From Parasporobacterium sp. (GTDB lineage Bacteria; Bacillota; Clostridia; Lachnospirales; Lachnospiraceae): a stretch of DNA of 40,513 nt. The notes under the pieces were generated by a model. That model worked only from the letters and a program-made list of their open reading frames with translations. It was not told the origin of the DNA and did no database searches. Where the stretch lies: NCBI GenBank assembly GCA_017459985.1, contig JAFUBX010000024.1:1-40513 (forward strand), written 5' to 3'. Shown piece by piece: positions 32,173 to 40,513 of the stretch (position 1 is its first letter; every line of letters starts with the position of its first letter). The position numbers and the translations under genes are program-made.

Positions 32173-33441
32173 ATGCTCTTGGATATGATAACATTAGCAT
32201 TGCTGGTTCCCTTGCTGTTTTTGATAATTGGCTTGGCCATTACTGTTGCCATCGACCCATATATCAGCAGGGAACACAGCCGGACCATGATGCTCATTAT
32301 TATACTCAGTGTGTCTCTGATCGTTCAGAACATCTGGGAAGACTATATAGCTGCCGGTCCGCCTCATTGGTTTCTCAGAACGACGCTGGCCATCTATGGA
32401 TATATGATCCGGCCGATATTTATGGTCCTGTTTCTCTATATCGTCAGGCCCGGGAAAAAGTATTGGGGCTGGGCGCTGATCGTTCTCAATGGGCTGCTGC
32501 ACCTGACTGCCTACTTTTCGCCGCTTGTTTTCCACATTGATGAGGTAAATCACTATCACGGCGGGCATCTGCACAGTTTGAGCTATGTCATCTGTATGAT
32601 TCTGCTCGTACACTTGATATATCAGAGTTTCAACATTAATAGAAGTTCCCCCAAAAAGGGGCTTTTGATTCCTCTTTTTGTGAGTTTGATGGTTGTTGTG
32701 TCTATTATTCTGGATAAACGGGTAGGGACCATAATACAGCCTATCACCTTCCTGACATTTGCTATCGTCATCAGCAGTGTATTTTACTACATCTGGTTGC
32801 ATCTAAAGTTTGTGCAGGACCATGAAGACGACCTGAAAGCCAGAGGACGAATGCAGATCATGCTCAGTCAGATACAGCCGCACTTTCTATATAATACGCT
32901 GTCCGCGATCCAGTACCTTTGTGAACATGATCCCAAGGCTGCAGGAGATACTACTGCAAAGTTTTCCCGCTATCTCCAGGGAAGTATGAGCGCACTGAAG
33001 GATGATGGAGAGATCCCCTTTATACAGGAGCTGGAGCATACCAGGATCTATCTGGAAATTGAGCAGGTGCGTTATGAAGATGCACTAAAGGTCGAATATG
33101 ACATTACGTGTACAGATTTCAGGCTGCCGACGCTTACCCTGCAGCCGATCGCGGAAAATGCAGTTCGCCATGGTGTGAGGGGCAAAAACGGTACGGGAAC
33201 CGTAACAATTGCCACTCGGGAATATCCGGACCATTATGAGATCACTGCGGCGGATGACGGTTCGGGCTTCGACCCCGAAGCTCCTGTGCTGGCTGACGAT
33301 GGGCGTGAGCACATAGGCATTGACAATGTACGGGAACGGTTAACGAAGCTTTGCGGCGGAACCCTCCGCATCCACTCTGAACCTGGTAAAGGAACGTTGG
33401 TCACGATTGAAATACCGAAAAAACAGGTAAATGCGATATGA
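32173..33441 (+). CDS. LytS-type sensor histidine kinase
   Basis: The product is 422 residues from the ATG at 32173, which opens directly into a membrane helix and has GAGGGGG about 10 bp upstream; the frame is open further 5' to 32005 but without a good start. About six to seven hydrophobic segments fill residues 1-215. The His_kinase motif QIQPHFLYNTLSAIQYL (His near 240) and a HATPase domain with LQPIAENAVRHG, DDGSGF and GIDNVRERL follow. It would phosphorylate the response regulator overlapping its 3' end. The signal is not evident; no known ligand domain is seen. It probably controls itself or the downstream reductase genes. Confidence 0.88.
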   Translation: MLLDMITLALLVPLLFLIIGLAITVAIDPYISREHSRTMMLIIILSVSLIVQNIWEDYIAAGPPHWFLRTTLAIYGYMIRPIFMVLFLYIVRPGKKYWGWALIVLNGLLHLTAYFSPLVFHIDEVNHYHGGHLHSLSYVICMILLVHLIYQSFNINRSSPKKGLLIPLFVSLMVVVSIILDKRVGTIIQPITFLTFAIVISSVFYYIWLHLKFVQDHEDDLKARGRMQIMLSQIQPHFLYNTLSAIQYLCEHDPKAAGDTTAKFSRYLQGSMSALKDDGEIPFIQELEHTRIYLEIEQVRYEDALKVEYDITCTDFRLPTLTLQPIAENAVRHGVRGKNGTGTVTIATREYPDHYEITAADDGSGFDPEAPVLADDGREHIGIDNVRERLTKLCGGTLRIHSEPGKGTLVTIEIPKKQVNAI

Positions 33442-34235
33442 TGATACTTGCCATAGATGATGAGCCAAAAGCCCTGCATCTTCTTCATGATGCCATAGCA
33501 GCGGCAGAGCCAGAGGCAGAAATTCTGGATTTTACCGATAGCGAAGCGGCACTATGTGCTATACGGGAACAAAACCTTACACCAGATGTAGTCTTTTCTG
33601 ATATTGAGATGCCTGGAATGAACGGGCTTTCATTCGCTGCTGAGCTTAAGAAGACAGTGGCTTGGACAAATATCGTCTTTGTCACCGGCTTCCCCAAGTA
33701 TGCCACGGATGCCTTTATGCTCCATGTGAACGGCTATATCATTAAGCCAGTCTATGCCGACCGTGTACGGGAAGAACTGGATTTCCTGAAGCTGCCTCCG
33801 GCGGAACCGGCACAGGACAAGCTGCAGGTGCAATGCTTCGGACATTTTGAAGTGTTCATGCACGGGAAGCCCGTCATCTTCCAACGAAAACAGAGTAAGG
33901 AACTGCTTGCCTTCCTGATTGACCGCGAAGGCCGCGCCTGCACCGCCGAGGAGATTGCCACTGCGCTATGGGAGGATGATGTTGATATGCAGACGGAAAA
34001 AGCACGTATCCGTTTGATCCTGCACGACCTTCGCTGTACTCTTCGGGAAATTGGGATGGAAGACGTTCTGATACGGGAACACAGGCAGCTGGCCATTCGA
34101 AAGGATATGGTAGATTGTGACTATTACCGGATGTTAGCGGGAGACATGAAAGCTGTAAATGCATTTGGCGGGACATACATGGAGGAGTATAGCTGGGCAG
34201 AGCTGACGACAGCGAGGCTGTTGTTTCAAAAATAA
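33438..34235 (+). CDS. Response regulator with SARP-like output domain
   Basis: The product is 265 residues. The receiver occupies about 1-120: acidic pocket DDE (7-9), phosphoacceptor D55 in FSDIEMPGMNG, then VTGFPKYA and YIIKPV. Residues about 128-265 hold an OmpR/SARP-type winged helix (FGHFEVFMHGKPV, QSKELLAFLIDREG, ALWEDD), rather than the LytTR domain usually paired with LytS kinases. It overlaps the kinase gene as ATGA. A hairpin with a short U-tract follows its stop. Targets are likely nearby. Confidence 0.88.
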   Translation: MMILAIDDEPKALHLLHDAIAAAEPEAEILDFTDSEAALCAIREQNLTPDVVFSDIEMPGMNGLSFAAELKKTVAWTNIVFVTGFPKYATDAFMLHVNGYIIKPVYADRVREELDFLKLPPAEPAQDKLQVQCFGHFEVFMHGKPVIFQRKQSKELLAFLIDREGRACTAEEIATALWEDDVDMQTEKARIRLILHDLRCTLREIGMEDVLIREHRQLAIRKDMVDCDYYRMLAGDMKAVNAFGGTYMEEYSWAELTTARLLFQK

Positions 34236-34260
34236 TACGAATAGAACGAAAGTAAGGTGA

Positions 34261-34294
34261 AAATGCCGGGGTGCTTGTGTGCCTCGGCATTTTT
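34261..34294 (+). terminator. Terminator or attenuator after the response regulator
   Basis: AAATGCCGGGG and CCTCGGCATTTTT form a stem of about 10 bp with one bulge and a 10-nt loop, with a U-tract of five. It lies between the two-component genes and the frd-type genes. It may end the first transcript or set a lower level for the genes after it. An open frame starting at 34257 crosses it, so the small gene after it is given a later start. Confidence 0.6.
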
Positions 34295-34322
34295 GCGCGA
34301 ATGGCTGAAGACATATGCTTTC

Positions 34323-34535
34323 ATGAAAAAAGAGGAAACACCGGATTCTGTAACGGTTGTGAACGATATGTATTATATACTTTCGTATCGAGAATATGTT
34401 TATGCGTCATTCTCCGAGAAGGAACCAGAGAAGGCGGCAGCAGAATGGGAGTATGCATGCGATGTGGTTCAGATGATGTGCGTTCTGTATATCAACAAAT
34501 ATTATCAGAAAGAGGCGGATGAAGTAAAAGTATGA
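34323..34535 (+). CDS. Small hypothetical protein, 70 residues
   Basis: I do not recognise this protein. It is acidic and aromatic-rich (NDMYYILSYREYVYASF, AEWEYACDVVQMMCVLY). The ATG at 34323 is chosen because an earlier GTG start would lie in the hairpin at 34261. The stop overlaps the next start as ATGA, so it is coupled to the YwaF-like membrane protein. Confidence 0.5.
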   Translation: MKKEETPDSVTVVNDMYYILSYREYVYASFSEKEPEKAAAEWEYACDVVQMMCVLYINKYYQKEADEVKV

Positions 34536-35293
34536 GTGGTGAATATACATATTACAGCGACGGTTTTTTCGGATTTGGACCTCCGGGAACCTTCCACCCC
34601 TATGGATGGATGCACTTCGCTCCTCTCCTTGTGTGCGTGGGGCTACTGTTTCTCGTATGGCTAAAAAGGGATCGGCTGCGAAACTGGACGGGCGAGATAC
34701 ATCTCCGCTATGTGCTGTCGTTTCTCATGTTTCTCTTTTTGCTCGGTTACTATATGCGGCTTCTCTACGTCGGCGACAGCAGTGGCCGCTATGTCATGAT
34801 GGCAAAGCTGCCGCTGCATGTATGCGATCTTGGTCTGATCGCCAATATGTACATGGTGACGAGCAAAAACCGCAGTCTGTTCGGAATAAATTTCTTTGTG
34901 ACCCTGTTTGGAGCTACGCTTGCATGTATTATCCCTCAAACGGTGCTGGTTGAGGCGGGGCCAACCTATTTCCGCTATTATCAGTATTTCGGGATACACC
35001 TGATCCCCTTATTCTGTACGGTTTATATGATCGTCATCCACAGGATGCGCCCCCGTTACTGTGATATTTGGATTGCCGTCGCTGCGCTTGCCGCTATGCT
35101 AATCCCCAGTATATGGATGAACGAAAAGTATCCTGCTTCCGACTATATGTTTTTACGGCTTGATATCCCGTTGTTTCCGGAAAACCAATATCTTCGGGCT
35201 GGGATCTATACGGTATTGATCATTATCGTGTTCCATTTGATGTGGCTGATTTGGGGACGGTTCCTTCGCAGCCTGGAAGGAGAACAAAAATGA
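34532..35293 (+). CDS. YwaF/TIGR02206-like integral membrane protein
   Basis: The product is 253 residues with six to seven membrane helices. It begins GFFGFGPPGTFHPYGWMHF and has LPLHVCDLGLI, the most typical segment of the TIGR02206 family. Function is unknown. It sits between a small ORF and the cytochrome b-like subunit with 4-bp overlaps at both ends, so it is part of the reductase operon and may help assembly or quinone handling. That last point is a guess from position. Confidence 0.75.
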   Translation: MSGEYTYYSDGFFGFGPPGTFHPYGWMHFAPLLVCVGLLFLVWLKRDRLRNWTGEIHLRYVLSFLMFLFLLGYYMRLLYVGDSSGRYVMMAKLPLHVCDLGLIANMYMVTSKNRSLFGINFFVTLFGATLACIIPQTVLVEAGPTYFRYYQYFGIHLIPLFCTVYMIVIHRMRPRYCDIWIAVAALAAMLIPSIWMNEKYPASDYMFLRLDIPLFPENQYLRAGIYTVLIIIVFHLMWLIWGRFLRSLEGEQK

Positions 35294-35865
35294 AGCTGAA
35301 GAAGATTAACGCAACCCTGGGTCTTTTATCCATTGCCGCCATTTTGGTGCACATGGGATATACTGTTTTTGCGTATCTGACGTTTTATTACAATCCGACG
35401 CTCAAGATTCTGACGGCGATTCCCTTTATGGTGCTGGTATGCCTGCATGCTGTTTGCGGTATGTTGACAGTATTCCTCCAGGCGGATGGAACACGTCTTG
35501 ATCTGTATCCCAAACAGAACCTGCGGACCATCCTGCAGCGGGTCTCCGCCACCTTGATACTTCCATTGCTGATCCTGCACATCAATACATTCAGCCTGCT
35601 TCAATCTACATCCGGAGCGGGACAGTGGTTATGGTTTGCTCTGTTGATGTTTAGCCAGCCATTGTTCTATGGCGTTACACTTACCCACATTGCGGGGTCC
35701 ATAACGCGCGGACTAATCACGCTGGGACTGCTGTCCTCGAACGAAAAACAGAAACGCCTTGACTTGATTATCTATATCATCTGTGCAGCGGTGTTCGTAG
35801 TCGCGACCTTTGTAGTATGGAGGACGGAGCTTGCCATGTTTCTGCCCGGAGGAAGGAACGTATGA
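35290..35865 (+). CDS. frdC: Fumarate reductase/succinate dehydrogenase cytochrome b-like membrane subunit
   Basis: The product is 191 residues with five membrane helices. Histidines H21, H53, H97 and H133 fall in four separate helices, the arrangement expected for a two-haem b cytochrome of the Wolinella FrdC type. It would anchor the flavoprotein and Fe-S subunits and exchange electrons with menaquinone. The ATG at 35290 overlaps the preceding stop (ATGA) and is preferred to an earlier in-frame start inside the previous gene. It overlaps frdA by 4 bp. Confidence 0.75.
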   Translation: MKLKKINATLGLLSIAAILVHMGYTVFAYLTFYYNPTLKILTAIPFMVLVCLHAVCGMLTVFLQADGTRLDLYPKQNLRTILQRVSATLILPLLILHINTFSLLQSTSGAGQWLWFALLMFSQPLFYGVTLTHIAGSITRGLITLGLLSSNEKQKRLDLIIYIICAAVFVVATFVVWRTELAMFLPGGRNV

Positions 35866-37496
35866 AGCATGTACTGATTATCGGCAGCGGGATCTCAGGA
35901 ATGGTATGTGCATTGCGCTGCGCGGAACACGGTATTCAGGTGACTTTAGTGTCTCATGTTCCTTCGGAACGATCTCAGTCTGTGATGGCCGCAGGCGGAA
36001 TCAACGCTGTTCTGCCCGACGATGAGACAGGCGATTCCATAGCCAGTCATGTTGAGGATACACTAAAAGGCGGCTGCGGGCTGGGCGGCAAGAAGGCTGT
36101 GGAAGGTTTGTGCACATACGGCGGAGAAATCCTGCAATGGCTCGAACGCATTGGCACGGTGTTTTCGGTGGACGATAAGGGTCGCCCGCTGAGCCGCGCC
36201 TTCGGTGGACAAAGCCATAAGCGGACGTATTATTGCGGCGCGTCCACAGGAAAACAGATTGTGTCTGCGCTGGTCATGGAGACACGACGATTTGAATCGG
36301 CGGGACTAATACGGCGAAGACTGTGGTGCTGCTTTCACTCAGCGCTGATTAAGGATGGCGCCTGTTATGGCGCGATACTGTTTGACGAGGCTCGCAGAAG
36401 GCTGGAAGCGGTCTACGCCGACGCTGTAGTCATTGCTACCGGCGGACAGAACGCTCTTTTCGGCAAGACGACCGGCTCCACCCAGTGCGACGGCTATGCG
36501 GCAGGAAAACTGTTTATGCAAGGCGCGGAGCTCAAAAATCTGGAGTTCATTCAGTATCATCCTACCACGATGGAAACCCCGCAAAAGCGCATGCTGATTT
36601 CCGAAGCAGCGCGCGGTGAGGGAGGTAGGCTGTTTTACAGGCGCAATGGCCGAAATATATACTTTATGGAGGACAAATACGGCTCTGGCGGAAATCTGAT
36701 GACACGAGATGTGGTGTCGAGAGAAATCGATGCGCTGGATGAAAAAATCTATCTGGATATATCCTTTCTGGGCAAATCAGTCATTGATGATCGCTTGCCA
36801 GAAATACGGGATCTATGTGCGAGGTATGGTGGGATTGATGTGACCCGGGAGCCGATACCGGTACAGCCTTCAGTGCATTTCTTCATGGGTGGTCTGGCAG
36901 TGCATTTGAATCACGAAACGAACATCCGCAGCCTTTTCGCAATCGGCGAATGTGCGTCCATGTATCACGGAGCGAATCGGTTGGGCGGCAATTCATTGTT
37001 GGCAGCGATTTACAGCGGCAATGTCGCGGCGGATGAGATAGCAGGGCGAAACGACGGTGGACTTCATCCGGATTTTCGCAGCGCTCTGGAGCATGAGAGT
37101 AAGTTGCTTACCCGGAACATGAACACGCAGAGCACATACCCCGTCATGTACATGCGCGATATGCTTGCAGAAACGATGCGCACTCGTTTGGGGATCGTAC
37201 GCAGCGAAGACAATCTTAAGACAGGGCTTACGGACATCGACTTTTATCTCTCGATTGCAGAGCGTATCTGTTATGATTCAAGCGTCATGCCTTATTTCAA
37301 CTACAGTCTGACAGCGATCCTGACGCTTGCCCGGGCGACTATGATATGTGCTATGGCACGTCAGGAAAGCCGTGGCGCACACTGGCGGAGCGATTTTCCG
37401 AAAACGGATGAGGCGTATGGATCCGCAAGCATTATTGCTTATGACGGCGGGAATTACAGCGTACGGCTGGATAAGGAGCGCAGATATGAGAGTTAA
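35862..37496 (+). CDS. frdA: Fumarate reductase/succinate dehydrogenase-type flavoprotein subunit
   Basis: The product is 544 residues. It has the FAD-binding loop GSGISG (8-13), EFIQYHPTTM, the active-site Arg in EAARGEGG, HFFMGGLAV and the C-terminal FAD motif NRLGGNSLL. In E. coli FrdA the FAD is covalently linked to a His in RSHTVAAEGG; here the same segment reads RSQSVMAAGG, with Gln39 in that place, so the flavin should be non-covalent. In E. coli, loss of that His leaves fumarate reduction but hampers succinate oxidation, which argues for reduction as the main direction. Similar proteins include L-aspartate oxidase, but the Fe-S and membrane partners make a quinol-linked reductase far more likely. 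Confidence 0.85.
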   Translation: MKHVLIIGSGISGMVCALRCAEHGIQVTLVSHVPSERSQSVMAAGGINAVLPDDETGDSIASHVEDTLKGGCGLGGKKAVEGLCTYGGEILQWLERIGTVFSVDDKGRPLSRAFGGQSHKRTYYCGASTGKQIVSALVMETRRFESAGLIRRRLWCCFHSALIKDGACYGAILFDEARRRLEAVYADAVVIATGGQNALFGKTTGSTQCDGYAAGKLFMQGAELKNLEFIQYHPTTMETPQKRMLISEAARGEGGRLFYRRNGRNIYFMEDKYGSGGNLMTRDVVSREIDALDEKIYLDISFLGKSVIDDRLPEIRDLCARYGGIDVTREPIPVQPSVHFFMGGLAVHLNHETNIRSLFAIGECASMYHGANRLGGNSLLAAIYSGNVAADEIAGRNDGGLHPDFRSALEHESKLLTRNMNTQSTYPVMYMRDMLAETMRTRLGIVRSEDNLKTGLTDIDFYLSIAERICYDSSVMPYFNYSLTAILTLARATMICAMARQESRGAHWRSDFPKTDEAYGSASIIAYDGGNYSVRLDKERRYES

Positions 37497-38166
37497 AGTA
37501 TTGCGGCAGCAGTCGCTCATCAGCGCACCCTATTGGGAGACCTTCGAGTACGACGGTCCTGCAGACAATTCCGTAGCCGGGGTGCTGGACTATATCAATT
37601 ATCATGATGATATCATAAATGCTGAGGGCAGGAAAACAACGCGTATCGGTTGGGAATGCTCCTGCCTTCAGGGCGTCTGTGGTGCGTGCGCCGTGGTAAT
37701 CAACGGTACCCCAGCGCTTGCCTGTGAAACTTTCGTACGGGATTTGAAGGGACGGGACATGGAGATTCGGCCTTTGCGAAAATTCCCAGTCATCCACGAC
37801 TTGAAGGTGGACAGATCTTCCATTCATGAGAATCTTAAGCAGGCCGACGTGTATATTGGAGAATATCAACCAACACAGGACGGGAATCATGCACATCAGT
37901 ACGCTGCAGCCAAATGCCTGAAATGCGGGCTTTGTCTGGAGGTATGTCCAAATTACGTGAACGGCAGGACGTTTTTTGGAGCGGCTTTTGCTAACGATTG
38001 CTATCTGGTAGCTTCGAGGAATCGCACCAAGGGCGGGAGAGCCAGAGCGGTCTACGCGGAACACTTTGGGAAGACCTGTTCCAAATCGCTGTCCTGCATG
38101 GAGGTCTGTCCCATGAAAATACCGACACTGGCGTCTATGGCAAAAATGAACAGAAAAGGGAAATAA
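37486..38166 (+). CDS. frdB: Fumarate reductase/succinate dehydrogenase iron-sulfur subunit
   Basis: The product is 226 residues from the ATG at 37486, chosen because AAGGAG lies upstream and the family N-terminus starts here; it overlaps frdA by 11 bp. The N-terminal plant-ferredoxin domain binds [2Fe-2S] through C60, C65, C68 and C80. The C-terminal domain has CLKCGLCLEVCP (C144, C147, C150, C154) and SCMEVCP with C198, C204 and C208, which fit [4Fe-4S] and [3Fe-4S] clusters. It passes electrons between the haem subunit and FAD. Confidence 0.9.
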   Translation: MRVKVLRQQSLISAPYWETFEYDGPADNSVAGVLDYINYHDDIINAEGRKTTRIGWECSCLQGVCGACAVVINGTPALACETFVRDLKGRDMEIRPLRKFPVIHDLKVDRSSIHENLKQADVYIGEYQPTQDGNHAHQYAAAKCLKCGLCLEVCPNYVNGRTFFGAAFANDCYLVASRNRTKGGRARAVYAEHFGKTCSKSLSCMEVCPMKIPTLASMAKMNRKGK

Positions 38167-38193
38167 TACGATATCCAGATCACCTGTTAGATA

Positions 38194-38622
38194 TTGAAAA
38201 GGAAGCAGACTGTGCGCTGCTGCTTTTATGGAAAAGCATCAGGAGATGAAAATGAGGACAGCATGTTCTATGAGCTGACGCCTACGGACGAACTGGTGAT
38301 TGCAGGTGAACTGTTCATCAAGAACCAGAAGACAAATAAGGCGGCGGTCATTCAACAAGAGATCGGAAAGATGCCCGTGCTGGCATTTGGAAATTCCACC
38401 GGCGATTTTTCCATGGCGACCTACACTCTCCAGAATATAAAGTACGGCGGCAGGGCCTACATGCTCCTGTGCGACGACACCGAGCGAGATTACGGTGACC
38501 TGGAGACTGCCGCAGCTTTCAAGAAAAAGTGTGACGAAAACGGCTTTTACACGATCTCCGAAAGAGAAGAGTTTTTGGTTTTATACCCCGACGGTGTTAC
38601 CAAAGGGAACGGAAGTCCGTGA
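38194..38622 (+). pseudogene. C-terminal fragment of a HAD-superfamily phosphatase
   Basis: Residues from about the ATG at 38263 (MFYELTPTDELVIAGE, then IGKMPVLAFGNSTGDFSM, YMLLCDDTERDYG) match the C-terminal half of a HAD hydrolase. GNSTGD is motif IV-like. The N-terminal half with the nucleophile motif DxDxT is absent, and the upstream bases to the frdB stop encode nothing of the family. So this is probably a leftover after deletion. Protein from the longer frame (142 residues) would be inactive as a phosphatase. Confidence 0.65.
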
Positions 38623-38672
38623 AATCAATGAGAAGGTCGACAATCGTGTTCTAGCCCCGGAGGATGTTAGAT

Positions 38673-40513
38673 TTGAACAGAAGCAAAAACAAACTGAAAG
38701 GATCGGCGATCGTCTGCCTTCTTGCGCTTGCGATGTGCCTGCTGGCAGGCTGCGGCGTTAAAGATAACACGGAAATCACATCGCTGGACCAGCTTAACGG
38801 GCCGGGCACGAAGATCGGCGTACCGGGCGATATGCTGGAGTATGAAATGCTACAGCGGGATTATCCCGAGGCGGAGGTTTTGGTCTATGACAACTATACC
38901 ATGGCCTATGACGACGTGGCCAAGGGCAGGCTCGGCGCCTATGTGTATGCCCGTCGGGAAATGGAGTTTGCCATAGAAAACGGAACGGCGGGTGTTCGCC
39001 TTCTGGACGAGAACTATAGTAAAAACACCGTCGCGGTCGGGCTGTCTCCTGTTTCGCCCATCCCGAATTTTCAGGGAAAGATCAATACTTTTATCTCGGA
39101 GCTGGACGCGGACGGGACGCTGGATGATATGTATATGCGCTGGGTGATCCTAGCCGATGATACCATGCCGGAAATCGTCCTACCTGAACATCCGGCATAC
39201 CACCTGCGCGTGGGCACGACTGGAACCGTGATGCCCTATTCCTATTATGTAGGGACAGCGCTACGCGGTTACGACATTGAGCTTGCGTACCGCTTTGCGG
39301 CCTGGCTCGGCGCGGACATCGAGTTTAAGATCTACGATTTTGGTGGCATCATTGCCGCGGCTGCCGTAGGAGACATTGACTGCATCATGTCAAACCTCTA
39401 TGTCTCGCCGGAAAAGGAAGACGCGATCCCGTTTTCCGATCCCCTGTTCGACGTGGAGATCACGGCTATGGTGCGCTCTACCGACACAAGGTCGGAAACA
39501 ACGGACAGCGATGTTCGCTGGCAGGATTATAACAGCAAGAGAATCGGCGTCCTTGTTGGCCCGCTGATGGAGGATGCGGCGGCGGAGTTCTTCCCCGACA
39601 GCGAGTACTTATACTTTGACAGCTATCCGGACTGTGCAACCGCCCTGCTCACAGGCAAGATTGACGGCTTTCTCGGCGACGAGCCGGGAATGATCTCCAT
39701 GCACGCGGAGCAGCCGGAGATCGACTATATCCATGAGCCTTTGACAGAGAACAACTATGCCTTTGCTTTCCGGAAGGACGATCCTGAAAGTGCTGCATTG
39801 TGCGAGGAGCTGGACGAGTTCCTTTCGTGCGCCTGGGAAGACGGCACCATGGACGAGATCGCGGAGATCTGGCTTGGTGTGGATGAGGCACGAAAGGTTG
39901 TGGACATGTCCGACCTGACAGGCGAAAATGGAACGATCCGGGTCGCGACCACTTCCACGGATATGCCCTGGTCGTATATCAAAGACGGGAAGAATGTTGG
40001 CTATGATATCGACCTCGTGGTGCGCTTCTGCCGTGACAGAGGCTATGGGCTGGAGATTGGAGATATGGACTTTGCCGGACGAATCCCGGCGGTCCAATCT
40101 GGAAAATACGACTTCACAACTGACATGAACGTGACGCCGGAGCGCGAGGAGCAGGTGTTGTTCTCGGATCCGACGAGCCAGGGCGGGATCGTGCTGGCCG
40201 TCCGCGCGGCTGATCTCGATGCGCCGGGCTCAGAAGATGACGCGGGTGTACCGACGCTTGCTGATATGGAGCACGCCTCCATCGCTGTGCTGTCGGGAAC
40301 GACCTTACCAGAGGTTGTGGAACGACGTCTGCCTGATGCAGAGATCCTGTATTACAATTCGACGGCCGACGTGGTAAACGCCCTTAAGAGCGGGAAAGCG
40401 GATGCAGTCGCGATCGATGAGCCTGTTGCGCGCAATATGATGGCGGAAGATGACTCGCTTTCCATGGTATCCGAGAAGATCGACACCATCGATTACGCCT
40501 TTGCATTCGGAAA
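38673..40513 (+). CDS. Multi-domain amino-acid-type (SBP_bac_3) solute-binding lipoprotein, 3'-truncated by the window
   Basis: At least 613 codons. A lipoprotein signal is clear: basic start, hydrophobic core and lipobox LAGC with C27. The TTG at 38673 is preferred because GGAGG lies 9 bp upstream; an in-frame ATG at 38664 sits directly against that site. Residues about 28-165 look like one lobe of a binding domain. Complete SBP_bac_3-like domains begin near 175 (RVGTTGTVMPYSYYVG, GYDIELAYRFAAWLG) and near 420 (IRVATTSTDMPWSYI, GYDIDLVVRFCRDRG). Proteins with repeated binding domains often continue into a permease or a signalling output, which would lie beyond the window. The ligand is probably polar, such as an amino acid. 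It is not clearly in the frd operon. Confidence 0.85.
   Translation, partial: MNRSKNKLKGSAIVCLLALAMCLLAGCGVKDNTEITSLDQLNGPGTKIGVPGDMLEYEMLQRDYPEAEVLVYDNYTMAYDDVAKGRLGAYVYARREMEFAIENGTAGVRLLDENYSKNTVAVGLSPVSPIPNFQGKINTFISELDADGTLDDMYMRWVILADDTMPEIVLPEHPAYHLRVGTTGTVMPYSYYVGTALRGYDIELAYRFAAWLGADIEFKIYDFGGIIAAAAVGDIDCIMSNLYVSPEKEDAIPFSDPLFDVEITAMVRSTDTRSETTDSDVRWQDYNSKRIGVLVGPLMEDAAAEFFPDSEYLYFDSYPDCATALLTGKIDGFLGDEPGMISMHAEQPEIDYIHEPLTENNYAFAFRKDDPESAALCEELDEFLSCAWEDGTMDEIAEIWLGVDEARKVVDMSDLTGENGTIRVATTSTDMPWSYIKDGKNVGYDIDLVVRFCRDRGYGLEIGDMDFAGRIPAVQSGKYDFTTDMNVTPEREEQVLFSDPTSQGGIVLAVRAADLDAPGSEDDAGVPTLADMEHASIAVLSGTTLPEVVERRLPDAEILYYNSTADVVNALKSGKADAVAIDEPVARNMMAEDDSLSMVSEKIDTIDYAFAFG

Overview
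The window looks like a chromosome segment of an anaerobic Firmicute, most likely a Lachnospiraceae-type Clostridium. The signs are a sortase-anchored VaFE-repeat surface protein, a tRNA-Trp T-box leader, a CymR-like Rrf2 regulator beside cysK, strong GGAGG ribosome sites, toxin-antitoxin pairs of clostridial type, and a LytS-type kinase whose response regulator ends in a SARP-like domain. This assignment is inference from gene content; no rRNA or tRNA gene was seen.

Layout. (1) 1-6029: 3' part of a giant wall-anchored adhesin made of CnaB-like repeats and ten VaFE/ester-bond repeats. It is interrupted by an in-frame amber codon at 66-68. (2) 6030-8304: a non-coding 61-bp hairpin repeat, cysK with a near-consensus promoter, and a convergent CymR-like repressor. 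(3) 8376-13870, minus strand: an operon livG-livF-livH-livM-livK followed by a cyclase/formamidase-like hydrolase. (4) 14089-18983, plus strand: a tryptophan T-box leader (specifier UGG) and trpD, a fused trpC-trpF, trpB and trpA, with no trpE or trpG. (5) 18928-21998: an ArsR/AraC fusion regulator divergent from a small HMA metallochaperone and a P1B-2 type Zn/Cd/Pb ATPase.

(6) 22000-31950: a lower-GC, patchwork accessory region. It holds two toxin-antitoxin modules (UPF0175/DUF3368 and RelB-like/PIN), a 49-residue zinc-ribbon ORF, two acetyltransferases (one broken by an amber codon), three overlapping orphan ORFs, a RibD-C-like reductase that lost its normal start, a methyltransferase, a DUF1848 protein, a DUF4250 protein, and a macrodomain gene that has been taken apart. 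The macrodomain N-terminal extension is fused to a P-loop kinase and its C-terminal remnant lies about 1.5 kb away. A composite tandem non-coding repeat of about 520-550 bp fills 27193-28417, with a solo copy at 22000. (7) 32060-40513: a LytS-type kinase and response regulator, an attenuator-like hairpin, then a tightly overlapping set encoding a 70-residue protein, a YwaF-like membrane protein and a three-subunit fumarate reductase/succinate dehydrogenase-type complex (frdC, frdA, frdB). A HAD-hydrolase fragment and a multi-domain solute-binding lipoprotein that runs off the edge follow.

The most interesting functional idea is in regions 3-4. A tryptophan operon lacking anthranilate synthase faces an importer operon that ends in a kynurenine-formamidase-superfamily hydrolase. 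This could be an anthranilate (or formyl-kynurenine, formyl-anthranilate or isatin) salvage system feeding TrpD. That link is a hypothesis; each gene call beneath it is well supported. The most interesting structural signals are the composite repeat at 27-28.4 kb and the dissected macrodomain locus.
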